A stretch of 64,000 nucleotides of DNA, from positions 186,001-250,000 of the forward strand of contig NZ_JABRWQ010000003.1 of NCBI RefSeq assembly GCF_013249065.1, given 5' to 3'. Made by a program: the position numbers and the translations under genes. The notes under the pieces were generated by a model that saw nothing but the letters and a program-made list of their open reading frames with translations, made no database searches and had not been told where the DNA came from. The DNA is from Winogradskyella litoriviva. Its GTDB lineage: Bacteria; Bacteroidota; Bacteroidia; Flavobacteriales; Flavobacteriaceae. Positions 48,750 to 57,518 of this stretch are shown in pieces (the first letter of the stretch is position 1; every line of letters begins with the position of its first letter).

Positions 48750-49448
48750 CTAGTGATTACAATACTCATAAAGAACCTTAAAATGTTCTTTCATTTTTTC
48801 TTGCGCTAATTTTGAATCTTTATTTTTAATAGCATCAAAAACGGCTTGGTGCTCATTTATTACATTTTGAGATAAACCTTCGTCGCATATATGGTATTTC
48901 TCAAAATTCATAATAATTTCAGGTGTAATCATCAGCATTATACTATTCATAGTTGTATTACCTCCTGCTTTTGCAATTGCCAAATGAAAAAGTAAATCTT
49001 CTTGTACAGCATCTTCTTTATTCAATACTTTATCTTTATATGCTTGTAATGCAGCTTCCATATCTTTTAAATCTGCATCTGTTCTGTTTACAGCTGCTAA
49101 ACCCGTTATCTTTAATTCTAATAAGATTCTTGTTTGAACTAAAGATTTAAAATCTGGACTATCTAATCTTAACAGGTTTTTAATAATTCCGTTTATAGCA
49201 ACAACACCAATATTTGCAATATATGTTCCGCTTTGAGGAATTGATTTTAGAACACCATAAAATTCTAACTTTTGTATTGCAGCCCTTATACTGCTTCTTG
49301 AAACCTCAAATTTTTCCGCAAGCGTTCTTTCTGAGGGCAACCTATCTCCCGACTCTAAATTTTTATAAATTATTACATCATTAATCTTTGATATAATATC
49401 TTTTTGAAGATCATAATCTTCTGTTTTTAAAAATGTTTCAAGTTTCAT
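48750..49448 (-). CDS. GntR family regulator, FadR/UxuR-like (FCD domain)
   Basis: 232-aa transcription factor with an N-terminal winged helix-turn-helix (GDRLPSERTLAEKFEVSRSSIRAAIQKLEFYGVLKSIPQSGTYIA, about residues 35-85) and a C-terminal all-helical FCD ligand-binding domain with expected acidic and His metal-site residues (FHLAIAKAGGN, INEHQAVFDAIKNKD). FadR-type members in uronate clusters (UxuR, ExuR) respond to uronates or KDG. It lies between the Kdu/Uxu operon and the TRAP operon on the same strand and is the only transcription regulator in the window. It probably controls the uronate genes and perhaps itself. Confidence 0.93.
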   Translation of the reverse strand: MKLETFLKTEDYDLQKDIISKINDVIIYKNLESGDRLPSERTLAEKFEVSRSSIRAAIQKLEFYGVLKSIPQSGTYIANIGVVAINGIIKNLLRLDSPDFKSLVQTRILLELKITGLAAVNRTDADLKDMEAALQAYKDKVLNKEDAVQEDLLFHLAIAKAGGNTTMNSIMLMITPEIIMNFEKYHICDEGLSQNVINEHQAVFDAIKNKDSKLAQEKMKEHFKVLYEYCNH

Positions 49449-49524
49449 AAGGTTTTTATTTCAACACTTTAAACCAATATAAAAACAACTGTTTTAATTT
49501 TAATGGTTAAATTAATTCAATGAT

Positions 49525-50319
49525 TTACAATTCATTTGAAGGTTTTCCAATAGTAGCTAAAATTCCACCATCTACATATAAAATATGTCCATTTACAAAG
49601 TCACTAGCTTTTGAACTTAAAAATATTGCTGCACCAGCTAAATCATTAGGGTCTCCCCATTTTGCAGCAGGAGTTCTATTGACAATAAAATCATTAAAAG
49701 GATGACCATCAACTCTGATAGGAGCTGTTTGCGATGTGGCAAAATAACCAGGACCAATACCATTCACCTGAATATTGAATCTTGCCCATTCTGTTGCCAT
49801 ATTTTTGGTCAACATTACCAAACCGCCTTTTGCTGCAGCATAAGCTCCAACAGTATTACGACCTAACTGACTCATCATAGAACAGATGTTAATAATTTTA
49901 CCCTCTTTACGCTCCATCATACCCTTTACAACATGTTTTGAAACAATAAATGGGCTTACCAAATCGATATCTAAGACTTGCTTAAAATCTTCAACTTCCA
50001 TTTCTGCTAAAGGCGTACGTTTTATAATACCTGCGTTATTAACCAGAATATCAATGTTTCCGACTTCAGTTTCAATCTTTTTTATAGCTTCAATAACGTC
50101 GCTTTCTTTTGCAACATTGAATTTATAACCAACAGCGTTGATGCCTTCTTTTTTATAGTCTGCAACAGCGTTGTCAATTTTTTCTTGAGAAGAATTACCG
50201 TTAACAACTATAGTTGCACCAGCTTTTCCTAAGCCCATCGCCATCGCCATACCCAACCCGTGAGTACTGCCAGTAACGAGTGCTACTTTTCCTTTTATAT
50301 TAAATAATTCTTGAGACAT
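49525..50319 (-). CDS. kduD: 2-dehydro-3-deoxy-D-gluconate 5-dehydrogenase (KduD-type SDR)
   Basis: 264-aa classical short-chain dehydrogenase: cofactor motif TGSTHGLGMAMAMGLGKAG, NNAGI (Asn-Asn-Ala-Gly), catalytic Ser in ICSMMSQLG and YAAAKGG (Tyr-x-x-x-Lys), ending YVDGGILATIGKPSNEL. KduD reduces 5-dehydro form DKI (3-deoxy-D-glycero-2,5-hexodiulosonate) to KDG. Assignment over gluconate 5-dehydrogenase is supported by kduI placed one base upstream. This is the second step after GH105 releases unsaturated uronate. Last gene of the uxu-kdu operon. Confidence 0.92.
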   Translation of the reverse strand: MSQELFNIKGKVALVTGSTHGLGMAMAMGLGKAGATIVVNGNSSQEKIDNAVADYKKEGINAVGYKFNVAKESDVIEAIKKIETEVGNIDILVNNAGIIKRTPLAEMEVEDFKQVLDIDLVSPFIVSKHVVKGMMERKEGKIINICSMMSQLGRNTVGAYAAAKGGLVMLTKNMATEWARFNIQVNGIGPGYFATSQTAPIRVDGHPFNDFIVNRTPAAKWGDPNDLAGAAIFLSSKASDFVNGHILYVDGGILATIGKPSNEL

Positions 50320-50320
50320 C

Positions 50321-51160
50321 TTATTTTAAATCAGTAATTTTTGCAACATCCATATCGTTATAATCTAAATTCTCACCTGCCATTCCCCAAATAAAAGTAT
50401 AGTTTGAAGTCCCAGAACCAGAGTGAATAGACCATGGTGGCGAAATTACAGCTTGGTGATTATGCATCCATATATGACGTGTTTCTTGAGGCTGACCCAT
50501 AAAATGGCATACAGCTTGATTTTCTGGCACATCTAAATAAAAATAGATTTCCATACGTCTATCATGAACATGAGCTGGCATAGTGTTCCATACGCTTCCT
50601 GTTTTAAGCTCTGTCATTCCCATTTGCAATTGACACGTAGTTACTATACCACCAATTATCATCTGACTAACCGTTCTATGATTAGCAGTTTCTAAACTAC
50701 CTAATTCAATTTTATTAGCTTCATCCAAACTAGTTTTTTTTGTTGGATAGGCTTTATGTGCTGGTGCAGAATTCATATAGAATTTAGCCGGATTACTTGC
50801 GTCATCACTTTTAAAAACAACGTCTTTTGCTCCCATACCAATGTATAAAGCATCTTTATGATTAACTACAAAAGTTTCACCATCTACCGTAATACTTCCG
50901 TTACCACCAACATTAATAATTCCCAATTCCCTGCGTTCTAAAAAGTAATCTGCTTTAAGAGGATCTATAGTTTCTAGTTTTAAATCAGATGTTGGTACAG
51001 CTCCACCAGCCATGTAACGATCGTAATGTGTGTAAACCCATTTAATCTTTCCATTTTGCATCAAGTCATTAATTAAGAATTCATCTCTTAATTGTTGCGT
51101 ATCGTATTGTTTTACTGCCTTTGGACTAGAGGCGTAACGTGTTTCGAATGTAGTTGACAT
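50321..51160 (-). CDS. kduI: 5-dehydro-4-deoxy-D-glucuronate isomerase
   Basis: 279-aa double-cupin zinc enzyme converting 5-keto-4-deoxyuronate (the open form of lyase-derived unsaturated uronate) into DKI for KduD. Metal-binding residues appear in NTMPAHVHDRRMEIYFYLD (two His and a Glu) and the later His in SPPWSIHSGSGTSNYTFIWGMAGEN. The opening RYASSPKAVKQYDTQQLRDEFLI is family typical. Length is the family norm. It shares an operon with uxuA upstream (28 bp) and kduD downstream (1 bp). Its presence shows that the locus handles products of beta-elimination. Confidence 0.96.
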   Translation of the reverse strand: MSTTFETRYASSPKAVKQYDTQQLRDEFLINDLMQNGKIKWVYTHYDRYMAGGAVPTSDLKLETIDPLKADYFLERRELGIINVGGNGSITVDGETFVVNHKDALYIGMGAKDVVFKSDDASNPAKFYMNSAPAHKAYPTKKTSLDEANKIELGSLETANHRTVSQMIIGGIVTTCQLQMGMTELKTGSVWNTMPAHVHDRRMEIYFYLDVPENQAVCHFMGQPQETRHIWMHNHQAVISPPWSIHSGSGTSNYTFIWGMAGENLDYNDMDVAKITDLK

Positions 51161-51188
51161 ATTGTATTATTTCTGAATTAATATTAAT

Positions 51189-52376
51189 TTATAATGAACG
51201 TCTAATACCAAGTTCTAAACCTCTTAATTCGGCAAGCCCTCTTAAACGTCCTATTCCTGAATATCCAGGATTTGTTTTCTTTTTTAAATCATCGAGCATT
51301 TTATGACCATGATCTGGTCTAAATGGCATGCGTAAATCCTTACGACCAGATGCTGCCCTTTTTTGCTGTTCTATAACTAAAGCTTTCATTACGGCATACA
51401 TATCTACATCACCATCTAAATGATCTGCTTCATGAAAGTTGCCTTCTGCATCACGTTTGGTTGCTCTTAAATGGATAAAATGAATACGATCTCCTAGGCG
51501 TTCTACCATGCCTGCTAAATCATTATCTGCACGTACTCCGAAGGAACCTGTACAGAATGTTAATCCGTTATTAGGGCTTTTAACAGCATCGTATAACTCA
51601 ACAATATCTTGTTCTGTACTGACTACTCTTGGCAATCCTAAAATAGGAAATGGTGGATCATCTGGATGAATGCACATCAAAACTCCAGCTTTTTCTGCTG
51701 CAGGAATAATTTCAGACAGAAAAGAAAACAGATTTGCTTTCAATTCTTTTGGCCCGATTTTATTATAGGTTGCTAGAATGGCATTAAATTCTTCAAGTGT
51801 GTAACCTTCTTCAGCACCAGGTAAACCAGCGATAATATTTCTGACTAAAGTTTTTTGATCTTCATCTGATGCATTTTCTAAAAAACGTTTTGCGTTTTCT
51901 TTTTGTGTTTCAGTATAATCGTTTTCTGCACCTGGACGTCTTAACAAAAACAATTCGAATGCAGCAAAAGCAGCAGCTTCAAATCGAAGCGCTGTAGATT
52001 TATCATCCACTTCATAATCGAGATTTGTACGTGTCCAATCCAAAACAGGCATAAAATTGTAACATACAATATCAATTCCGCATGCACCTAAATTAAGTAG
52101 CGTTTGCTTATAATTTTCAATGAATTTTTTGTAGTCGCCAGATTTGGTTTTTATGTTTTCATGAATTGGTACACTTTCTACAACCGACCATGTTAAACCA
52201 ACACTTTCTATTTCAGCTTTACGTTGATTGATATCTGCAACCGTCCAAACTTCACCGTTAGGAACTTGATGTAATGCCGACACAATTCCTGTAGCACCAG
52301 ATTGTTTTATATCTAAAAGAGAGACTGGATCGTTAGGACCGTACCATCTCCATGTTTGTTCTAATTTTAAACTCAT
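51189..52376 (-). CDS. uxuA: D-mannonate dehydratase
   Basis: 395-aa TIM-barrel metal enzyme removing water from D-mannonate to give KDG. Family features include the start [32 protein letters not shown], the metal-site region [43 protein letters not shown] and [11 protein letters not shown]. Length is typical. It accepts the mannonate made by the reductase encoded just upstream (9 bp). Together with uxaC this completes the glucuronate branch to KDG. Confidence 0.97.
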   Translation of the reverse strand: MSLKLEQTWRWYGPNDPVSLLDIKQSGATGIVSALHQVPNGEVWTVADINQRKAEIESVGLTWSVVESVPIHENIKTKSGDYKKFIENYKQTLLNLGACGIDIVCYNFMPVLDWTRTNLDYEVDDKSTALRFEAAAFAAFELFLLRRPGAENDYTETQKENAKRFLENASDEDQKTLVRNIIAGLPGAEEGYTLEEFNAILATYNKIGPKELKANLFSFLSEIIPAAEKAGVLMCIHPDDPPFPILGLPRVVSTEQDIVELYDAVKSPNNGLTFCTGSFGVRADNDLAGMVERLGDRIHFIHLRATKRDAEGNFHEADHLDGDVDMYAVMKALVIEQQKRAASGRKDLRMPFRPDHGHKMLDDLKKKTNPGYSGIGRLRGLAELRGLELGIRRSL

Positions 52377-52385
52377 AATTATATT

Positions 52386-53213
52386 TTATACGCCACTATA
52401 AGCAGCAAATCCACCATCTATTGGCACAACTACTCCAGTTACAAATTTTGACCCTTCTCCACATAGCCATAACGTAGTGCCAATTAAATCTTCTGGCTCG
52501 CCATAACGACTCATTGGTGTTTGATCTATAATTTGCTGTCCACGTTTAGTTAGGCTTCCATCTTTATTAGTTAACAACGACCTATTTTGATCGGTTAAGA
52601 AAAATCCAGGTGCTAATGCATTAACACGAATACCTACTTTAGAAAAATGAACTGCTAGCCATTGAGTAAAGTTTGAAACAGCCGCTTTTGCTCCACTATA
52701 AGCTGGAATTTTTGTTAACGGTGTAAAAGCATTCATAGATGAAATATTCAGTACACTGCAACCTTCACGACCTACCATATCTTGCGCAAAAACTTGTGTT
52801 GGCAATAACGTTCCAAGAAAATTAAGATTAAATGTAAACTCAATACCCTTTGCATCTAAATCAAAAAAGGTTTTAAAACCTTCCGTGGTATTTTTAAGAT
52901 CTTCCATTTCAAAAAACGGATTACTTGTTGTACCAAGTGGATGATTACCTCCAGCGCCATTAATTAAAATATCACATGTTCCAAAAGCCTCATTTACCAC
53001 TTTTTTTGATTTAATCAAGGATTCTTTTTCTAAAACATTTGCTTCAACACCAATTGCTTTTCCTCCACTTTTAACTATGGCTTCAGCTACTTTGTCTGCG
53101 GCTTCTTTTCTTAAATCTAAAACGGCAATGTTATGCCCTTCTTTTGCTAATGCCTCGGCAAGAGTGCTGCATAAAACACCTCCTGCTCCGGTTAATACAA
53201 TTGTTTTGCTCAT
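52386..53213 (-). CDS. SDR-type D-fructuronate reductase (mannonate oxidoreductase)
   Basis: 275 aa from the ATG at 53213 (MSKTIVLTGAGG), which begins the nucleotide-binding strand directly; the in-frame ATG at 53261 would add an unlikely 16-residue head. Classical SDR motifs are TGAGGVLCSTLAEAL, INGAGG, Ser in ISSMNAF, and YSGAKAA, ending VVPIDGGFAAYSGV. In many Bacteroidota and Gram-positive uronate operons this SDR replaces the long-chain UxuB and reduces D-fructuronate to D-mannonate. Position right before uxuA supports that. It has a strong candidate operator 81 bp upstream. Confidence 0.87.
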   Translation of the reverse strand: MSKTIVLTGAGGVLCSTLAEALAKEGHNIAVLDLRKEAADKVAEAIVKSGGKAIGVEANVLEKESLIKSKKVVNEAFGTCDILINGAGGNHPLGTTSNPFFEMEDLKNTTEGFKTFFDLDAKGIEFTFNLNFLGTLLPTQVFAQDMVGREGCSVLNISSMNAFTPLTKIPAYSGAKAAVSNFTQWLAVHFSKVGIRVNALAPGFFLTDQNRSLLTNKDGSLTKRGQQIIDQTPMSRYGEPEDLIGTTLWLCGEGSKFVTGVVVPIDGGFAAYSGV

Positions 53214-53264
53214 GTATATTTTTTGAATGATTAAAATTTTAGACTCAATGTGTAAAAACACCTG

Positions 53265-53310
53265 TAAAATTAACTGATAATTAAAAAATCGCCATCCTGT
53301 CCTGTCATGC
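53265..53310 (-). promoter_or_regulatory. Candidate PUL operator/promoter of uxu-kdu operon
   Basis: Gene-sense GCATG-ACAGG-ACAGG-AT (53294-53310) precedes TAATTTTA (53265-53272) by exactly 21 nt. The -7-like box is identical to that of the sulfatase-GH78 gene. The leader is about 45 nt to the ATG at 53213, which supports that start over 53261. Confidence 0.65.
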
Positions 53311-53522
53311 TTTATTATAATATTTTAGCAGATAATTTTTGGACTAATTAAACAGATTTATACTTTTTTTATACTAAGTTTTTACACTTAATATTATAGT
53401 TTTCATAATTGTACAATGAGTATATTACACAAAAATATGGAAGAATTCTATAAGTCGTAGAATGAATTAGATAATACTAAAGTGTTTAATGTAATAGATT
53501 ATTCTCATTAAATTAATTTGAA
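53311..53522. other. Non-coding gap between divergent uxu-kdu and cytochrome promoters
   Basis: AT-rich stretch with no gene I can support on either strand. It is flanked by two candidate PUL operators in outward orientation, about 213 bp apart. No strong hairpin or direct repeat was seen in it. Confidence 0.5.
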
Positions 53523-53568
53523 GTAGGATAGAGCAGGATAATACAACATGTTTGCATGGTTATCTTTG
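53523..53568 (+). promoter_or_regulatory. Candidate PUL operator/promoter of octaheme cytochrome gene
   Basis: GTAGG-ATAGA-GCAGG-AT (53523-53539) is followed after exactly 21 nt by TATCTTTG (53561-53568), a perfect TAnnTTTG box. The core ATAGAGCAGGATA matches the sulfatase-GH78 operator. The leader to the ATG at 53808 is long, about 235 nt, with no gene inside, so a regulated untranslated leader is possible. Confidence 0.6.
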
Positions 53569-53807
53569 ATTTCTATATAGCTCAACACATTATAAAAACA
53601 TAAATATTCATCAAAGGTTCAATAAAAATAAAAAACGCTACAACTCGTCTCTGTAATTCAGAAAAGAATGTAGGAAATAATTTAATTTTAGAATACATTA
53701 CATCTAAATAATTTATATTTCTGGTTTAAGAAATTAGTTATTTTCTACAATACAAATAATCTTAATTATTTCTAAATTATTGTCACCTGGTTTAGAATAA
53801 AAATTAA

Positions 53808-56111
53808 ATGAAAGCTATTGCTTCAAAACAAATGAAATTATTAAAACAAATAGACATTAAAGCATTTAGCATTAGAGCAATATTTTTGATATGCTTTTTT
53901 TACATCAATACGTCATGCAAAGACAATTCAGAATATGAAGCTGTTTCTAGTGATACTATTTTTACTTCAACTAAATTAATACCAGACAGTCATTTTCTTG
54001 GAGACAATAATTGCAAAGAATGTCATGCAGACGAATATAAGGATTGGAAAGGTTCTCATCATGATCTAGCCATGCAAATCGCTGATAGCCTAACTGTTTT
54101 AGGGGATTTTAATAATAAAAAAATTTCAAGTCAAGGTGTTACATCACATTTTTACAAAAGCGATGGTAATTTCTATGTTAATACTGAAGGCTCAGATGGA
54201 AAATACCAAGACTATAAAATCATATACACTTTTGGTGTAACGCCTTTACAACAATATATTGTACAATTCCCTAATGGTCATTATCAATGTTTAAGAACAG
54301 CTTGGGATTCTGTTGAAAACAAGTGGTTTGATTTATATCCAGATTTTAAAGTTGTGCATTCCGAATGGTTACATTGGTCAAAAGGTGGGTTAAACTGGAA
54401 CAATATGTGTGCAGAGTGCCATTCTACCAACGTTCGCAAAAATTACGATTTAGAAACCAATAGCTACAACACCAAATATGCAATAATAAATGTTAATTGT
54501 GAAGCTTGCCATGGACCAGGCAAACAACATGTTGAAGATGTTAATAAGCTTGGCGATGAATATACTGATTCAGGTACATTTCAGATGACCTTAAATACCA
54601 AACCAAAAGAATTGGTTGATCAATGCGCTCGTTGTCATATGAGAAGAGAACAATATTCTGAATACTTTAATTTTGAAGGTACCATGTTAGATCATTATTA
54701 CCCTCAATTACTTGAAGAACCAATATATTTTGCTGATGGACAGATTTTAGATGAAGATTATGTATATGCTTCTTTTACACAAAGCAAAATGTACCAAAAT
54801 AACGTCACTTGTACCAATTGCCACAATTCTCACTCCTTAAAATTAAAGTTTGAAGGCAATATGTTATGTGCACAATGCCATACTCCAGAACAATACAATT
54901 CACCAAAGCATCACTTTCACGAACAAAATTCAAAAGGTGCACAATGCGTTAATTGCCATATGACAGGAAGGTATTATATGGGAAATGATTTTAGAAGAGA
55001 CCATAGTTTTAGAATCCCTCGTCCTGACCAAAGTTTAAAATACGGAACGCCTAATGCATGCACAGGTTGCCATAAAGACAAAGACAACGAATGGGCTTGG
55101 GAGGAATTCCAAAAACAGTACGGACAAGTTGACTCCATTCATTTTTCAGATAAATTAGCTCCAGGAATTGCTGGACATCAAAATGCACATATAGGACTAA
55201 TTGAGTTATTTGAAGATAAAAATCAACCTGAATTAGTAAGAGCTTCAGCAGCTAAAGCATTGTCTAAATACGACCCTCAGAATTTTATAGATCAATATTT
55301 ACAATTGTTAAATGATGAATCTGCCATTGTACGAGGAGCCAGTGTTGATGTATTAAGTGAAATTAATAATACAGATTATATCAGTTCGTTTCTTCCAATG
55401 CTTAATGATCCTAAAAGAAGTGTTAGAATAAAAGCATTCTATGGATTGAGCACAATGACTTACCACCAAGTGCCAGAAAATTACAAAGAGGTGTATCAAA
55501 AAGTAAAGAAAGAATTCTTTACACATCTTAAAACTAACTCTGATTTTGTTGGAGGCCGAGTAAAAAAAGCAAATTATTATCTTAAAAAAGGTGAAATTAC
55601 CAAGGGTATTGAAGGTTATGAAAATGCATTGGAAATTGACCCTATAAACAATCAGGTTAGATTAGCACTTGCTAATTTATATTACCAGAACAAGAATTTC
55701 ACAAAAGCAGAACAAGCCTTTAAAACCGTAATAAAACAAGAACCAGAATATGGACCAGTTTATTATTCTTTAGCATTGCTACTAGCAGAATTAGAGCGCA
55801 ATGACGATGCCATTAAATATTTAAAACTTGCCAATACCAAGATGCCAGAAAATATTAGGGTGTATTATAATCTAAGTTTATTGTACGGAAAAATAAAAGA
55901 CCATAAAAATGCAGAAAAAATACTGATTAAAGGTTTAAAACTAGATTCTAACAACGAAAGTTTATTATATGCATTGGCATACCATTATTCTAGTACAAAC
56001 CAACCTAAAAAAGCTAAACGCATTGTAAGTAAATTAGTAGAATTATACCCAAATAACCAACAATATTTAGGTTTTTTAAATCAACTTAACTCTACTACAA
56101 TAAATCAATAA
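53808..56111 (+). CDS. Octaheme cytochrome c with HEAT-like and TPR repeats, possible lipoprotein
   Basis: 767-aa exported protein; a long N-terminal segment leads to hydrophobic IRAIFLICFFYINTSC (possible lipobox Cys37). Eight CxxCH heme-binding motifs are visible in order: CKECH (69-73), CAECH, CEACH, CARCH, CTNCH, CAQCH, CVNCH and CTGCH, in a cytochrome c554-like arrangement. They are followed by HEAT-like repeats (VRASAAKALSKYDP, VRGASVDVLSE, VRIKAFYGLS; about residues 470-590) and about five TPRs (about 610-760). It may carry electrons in the periplasm or at the surface, with the repeats binding partners. The substrate is unknown. The PUL-type operator upstream is the only link to ulvan use. 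Confidence 0.85.
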   Translation: MKAIASKQMKLLKQIDIKAFSIRAIFLICFFYINTSCKDNSEYEAVSSDTIFTSTKLIPDSHFLGDNNCKECHADEYKDWKGSHHDLAMQIADSLTVLGDFNNKKISSQGVTSHFYKSDGNFYVNTEGSDGKYQDYKIIYTFGVTPLQQYIVQFPNGHYQCLRTAWDSVENKWFDLYPDFKVVHSEWLHWSKGGLNWNNMCAECHSTNVRKNYDLETNSYNTKYAIINVNCEACHGPGKQHVEDVNKLGDEYTDSGTFQMTLNTKPKELVDQCARCHMRREQYSEYFNFEGTMLDHYYPQLLEEPIYFADGQILDEDYVYASFTQSKMYQNNVTCTNCHNSHSLKLKFEGNMLCAQCHTPEQYNSPKHHFHEQNSKGAQCVNCHMTGRYYMGNDFRRDHSFRIPRPDQSLKYGTPNACTGCHKDKDNEWAWEEFQKQYGQVDSIHFSDKLAPGIAGHQNAHIGLIELFEDKNQPELVRASAAKALSKYDPQNFIDQYLQLLNDESAIVRGASVDVLSEINNTDYISSFLPMLNDPKRSVRIKAFYGLSTMTYHQVPENYKEVYQKVKKEFFTHLKTNSDFVGGRVKKANYYLKKGEITKGIEGYENALEIDPINNQVRLALANLYYQNKNFTKAEQAFKTVIKQEPEYGPVYYSLALLLAELERNDDAIKYLKLANTKMPENIRVYYNLSLLYGKIKDHKNAEKILIKGLKLDSNNESLLYALAYHYSSTNQPKKAKRIVSKLVELYPNNQQYLGFLNQLNSTTINQ

Positions 56112-56270
56112 CAAAATAACATCATAATTATATTACAATTATGATAATTTGAACATATCTATTAATACAAATACTTTATTTTATTTGAGTGAAATATGCT
56201 GTTTGATTTAAAATTTGATGGTCTAAAAATTGCTATATTTCACGCCTACCTTTAATTCTTTTAATAAAAA

Positions 56271-56296
56271 AAGCCTCTCAGAAAACTGAAAGGCTT
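56271..56296. terminator. Bidirectional terminator between cytochrome and tRNA genes
   Basis: AAGCCTCTCAG pairs with CTGAAAGGCTT (one mismatch) around an AAAA loop. On the + strand ATTTTTTTA follows; on the - strand TTTTTTTATT follows. It can end the tRNA transcript on the minus strand (11 bp past the tRNA) and the cytochrome mRNA on the plus strand, 160 bp past its stop. Confidence 0.85.
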
Positions 56297-56306
56297 ATTT
56301 TTTTAG

Positions 56307-56379
<73 letters not shown>

Positions 56380-56491
56380 ATTTTAATCTAAAAATAATTG
56401 TCTTAGCTTTTAACTTTCGGTTCATAATGCCGACTCAATCATTTTAGGACTGCAAAGATAATACTTTTTTCTAATTATGAAAGTCTAAATA

Positions 56492-56528
56492 AAAAAATAA
56501 CGTTCAAAAAATGTGAACGCTATTTTTT
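56492..56528. terminator. Terminator of LRR gene
   Basis: Hairpin AAAAAATAACGTTCA / TGAACGCTATTTTTT, with one internal mismatch and a short loop, lies 20 bp after the stop of the LRR gene and is followed on the minus strand by TTATTTTTTTATT. The symmetric A/T flanks would also work on the plus strand. Confidence 0.75.
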
Positions 56529-56548
56529 ACTATTCTAAATATTAAATA

Positions 56549-57388
56549 TTAATCTTCCTCTTCGGTGTCTAAAGTGGCTAGTGCGCCTTTTAAATTAACT
56601 TCATCTAAATCAAAATCAACAATATTTGGAAGCACCTCTTTTAACACGGCATAATTTCCTTTAAATTGATTATTGCTTAACAGTAAGGTTTTTAATTCTT
56701 TTAATTCTACTAAAACTCCAGGTAAATTTCCATAAAATGCATTATTTGACAAAACCAATTCTTCTAATTCCGTAAGTTGTGCAATTGATGAAGGAATTGT
56801 TCCAAATAAATTATTATCAAAAACACTTAATACTTTTAAGGATTCCATGTTAGAAATACTTGTAGGTAATGTACCTATTAATAAGTTACTACTTAACATT
56901 AACTTTTCTAAATTAACCAAATTTCCTATTGAATTAGGTATGGCTCCATACAAATCATTGTTATATAATTCTAAAGTTCTTAGGTTGACTAAATTTCCAA
57001 TATCATTAGGAATATTACCGCTAATGCTATTTGAAAATAATTTTAATTCTACAAGACTAACCATACTTACCATAGACTTAGGTAGACTACCTTCTATTTT
57101 GTTAAAAGCTAAATCTAAAACCTCTAGCTTTTTTAAATTTGATATTGATTCTGGCAAATTGCCATTTAAACCATTAAAACTCAAATTTATGGCTACTACA
57201 CTATCATCTTCTATTGTTAAGCCATACCAAGTAGAAACTGGTTTCTCCAAATCCCAAGTATTAACCCAAGCATCACCATTGGTAGCGTTATATAAATCTA
57301 CAAGGGCAGTTCTCTGGTTTTGAGAAACTTGTGCGAAAGAAAATACTGAAATTAAACAGAATAGTAGTGTTATTTTTAGTGTCTTCAT
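56549..57388 (-). CDS. Secreted leucine-rich repeat protein
   Basis: 279 aa from the ATG at 57388, which opens the signal peptide MKTLKITLLFCLISVFSFAQ; the upstream in-frame ATG (57427) adds a non-signal head. After an LRR N-terminal cap (QRTALVDLYNATNGDAWVNTWD) come about eight plant-like LRRs of the form NLxxLExLxLxxNxLxGxIPxxI (for example LVNLRTLELYNNDLYGAIPN). The tail (DFDLDEVNLKGALATLDTEEED) is acidic and no T9SS domain is seen. Such proteins bind other proteins or glycans at the cell surface, but the partner is unknown. It shares no operator with the PUL. Confidence 0.85.
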   Translation of the reverse strand: MKTLKITLLFCLISVFSFAQVSQNQRTALVDLYNATNGDAWVNTWDLEKPVSTWYGLTIEDDSVVAINLSFNGLNGNLPESISNLKKLEVLDLAFNKIEGSLPKSMVSMVSLVELKLFSNSISGNIPNDIGNLVNLRTLELYNNDLYGAIPNSIGNLVNLEKLMLSSNLLIGTLPTSISNMESLKVLSVFDNNLFGTIPSSIAQLTELEELVLSNNAFYGNLPGVLVELKELKTLLLSNNQFKGNYAVLKEVLPNIVDFDLDEVNLKGALATLDTEEED

Positions 57389-57518
57389 AGTAGTAGATTT
57401 TTGTGGAGGGACACAATAACAAATCAAATATAGATAATTACACTATAAACTGCAACATTTTTCGATGAACTACACAGTTAAATTAAATAAATAACTAAGA
57501 TTATTAAATTATCTTTTT

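Noticed and set aside
1..56111. Pectin or alginate as PUL substrate
   Set aside because: KduI/KduD, GH105 and DUF4861 also occur in pectin loci, but the PL28-type lyase, sulfatases, the S1-GH78 fusion and xylose genes with no pectate lyase, GH28 or alginate lyase favour ulvan.
56847..57323. 158-aa + strand ORF opposite the LRR gene
   Set aside because: Its repeated look comes from the complement of the LRR repeats; the minus-strand protein has a signal peptide and canonical repeats.
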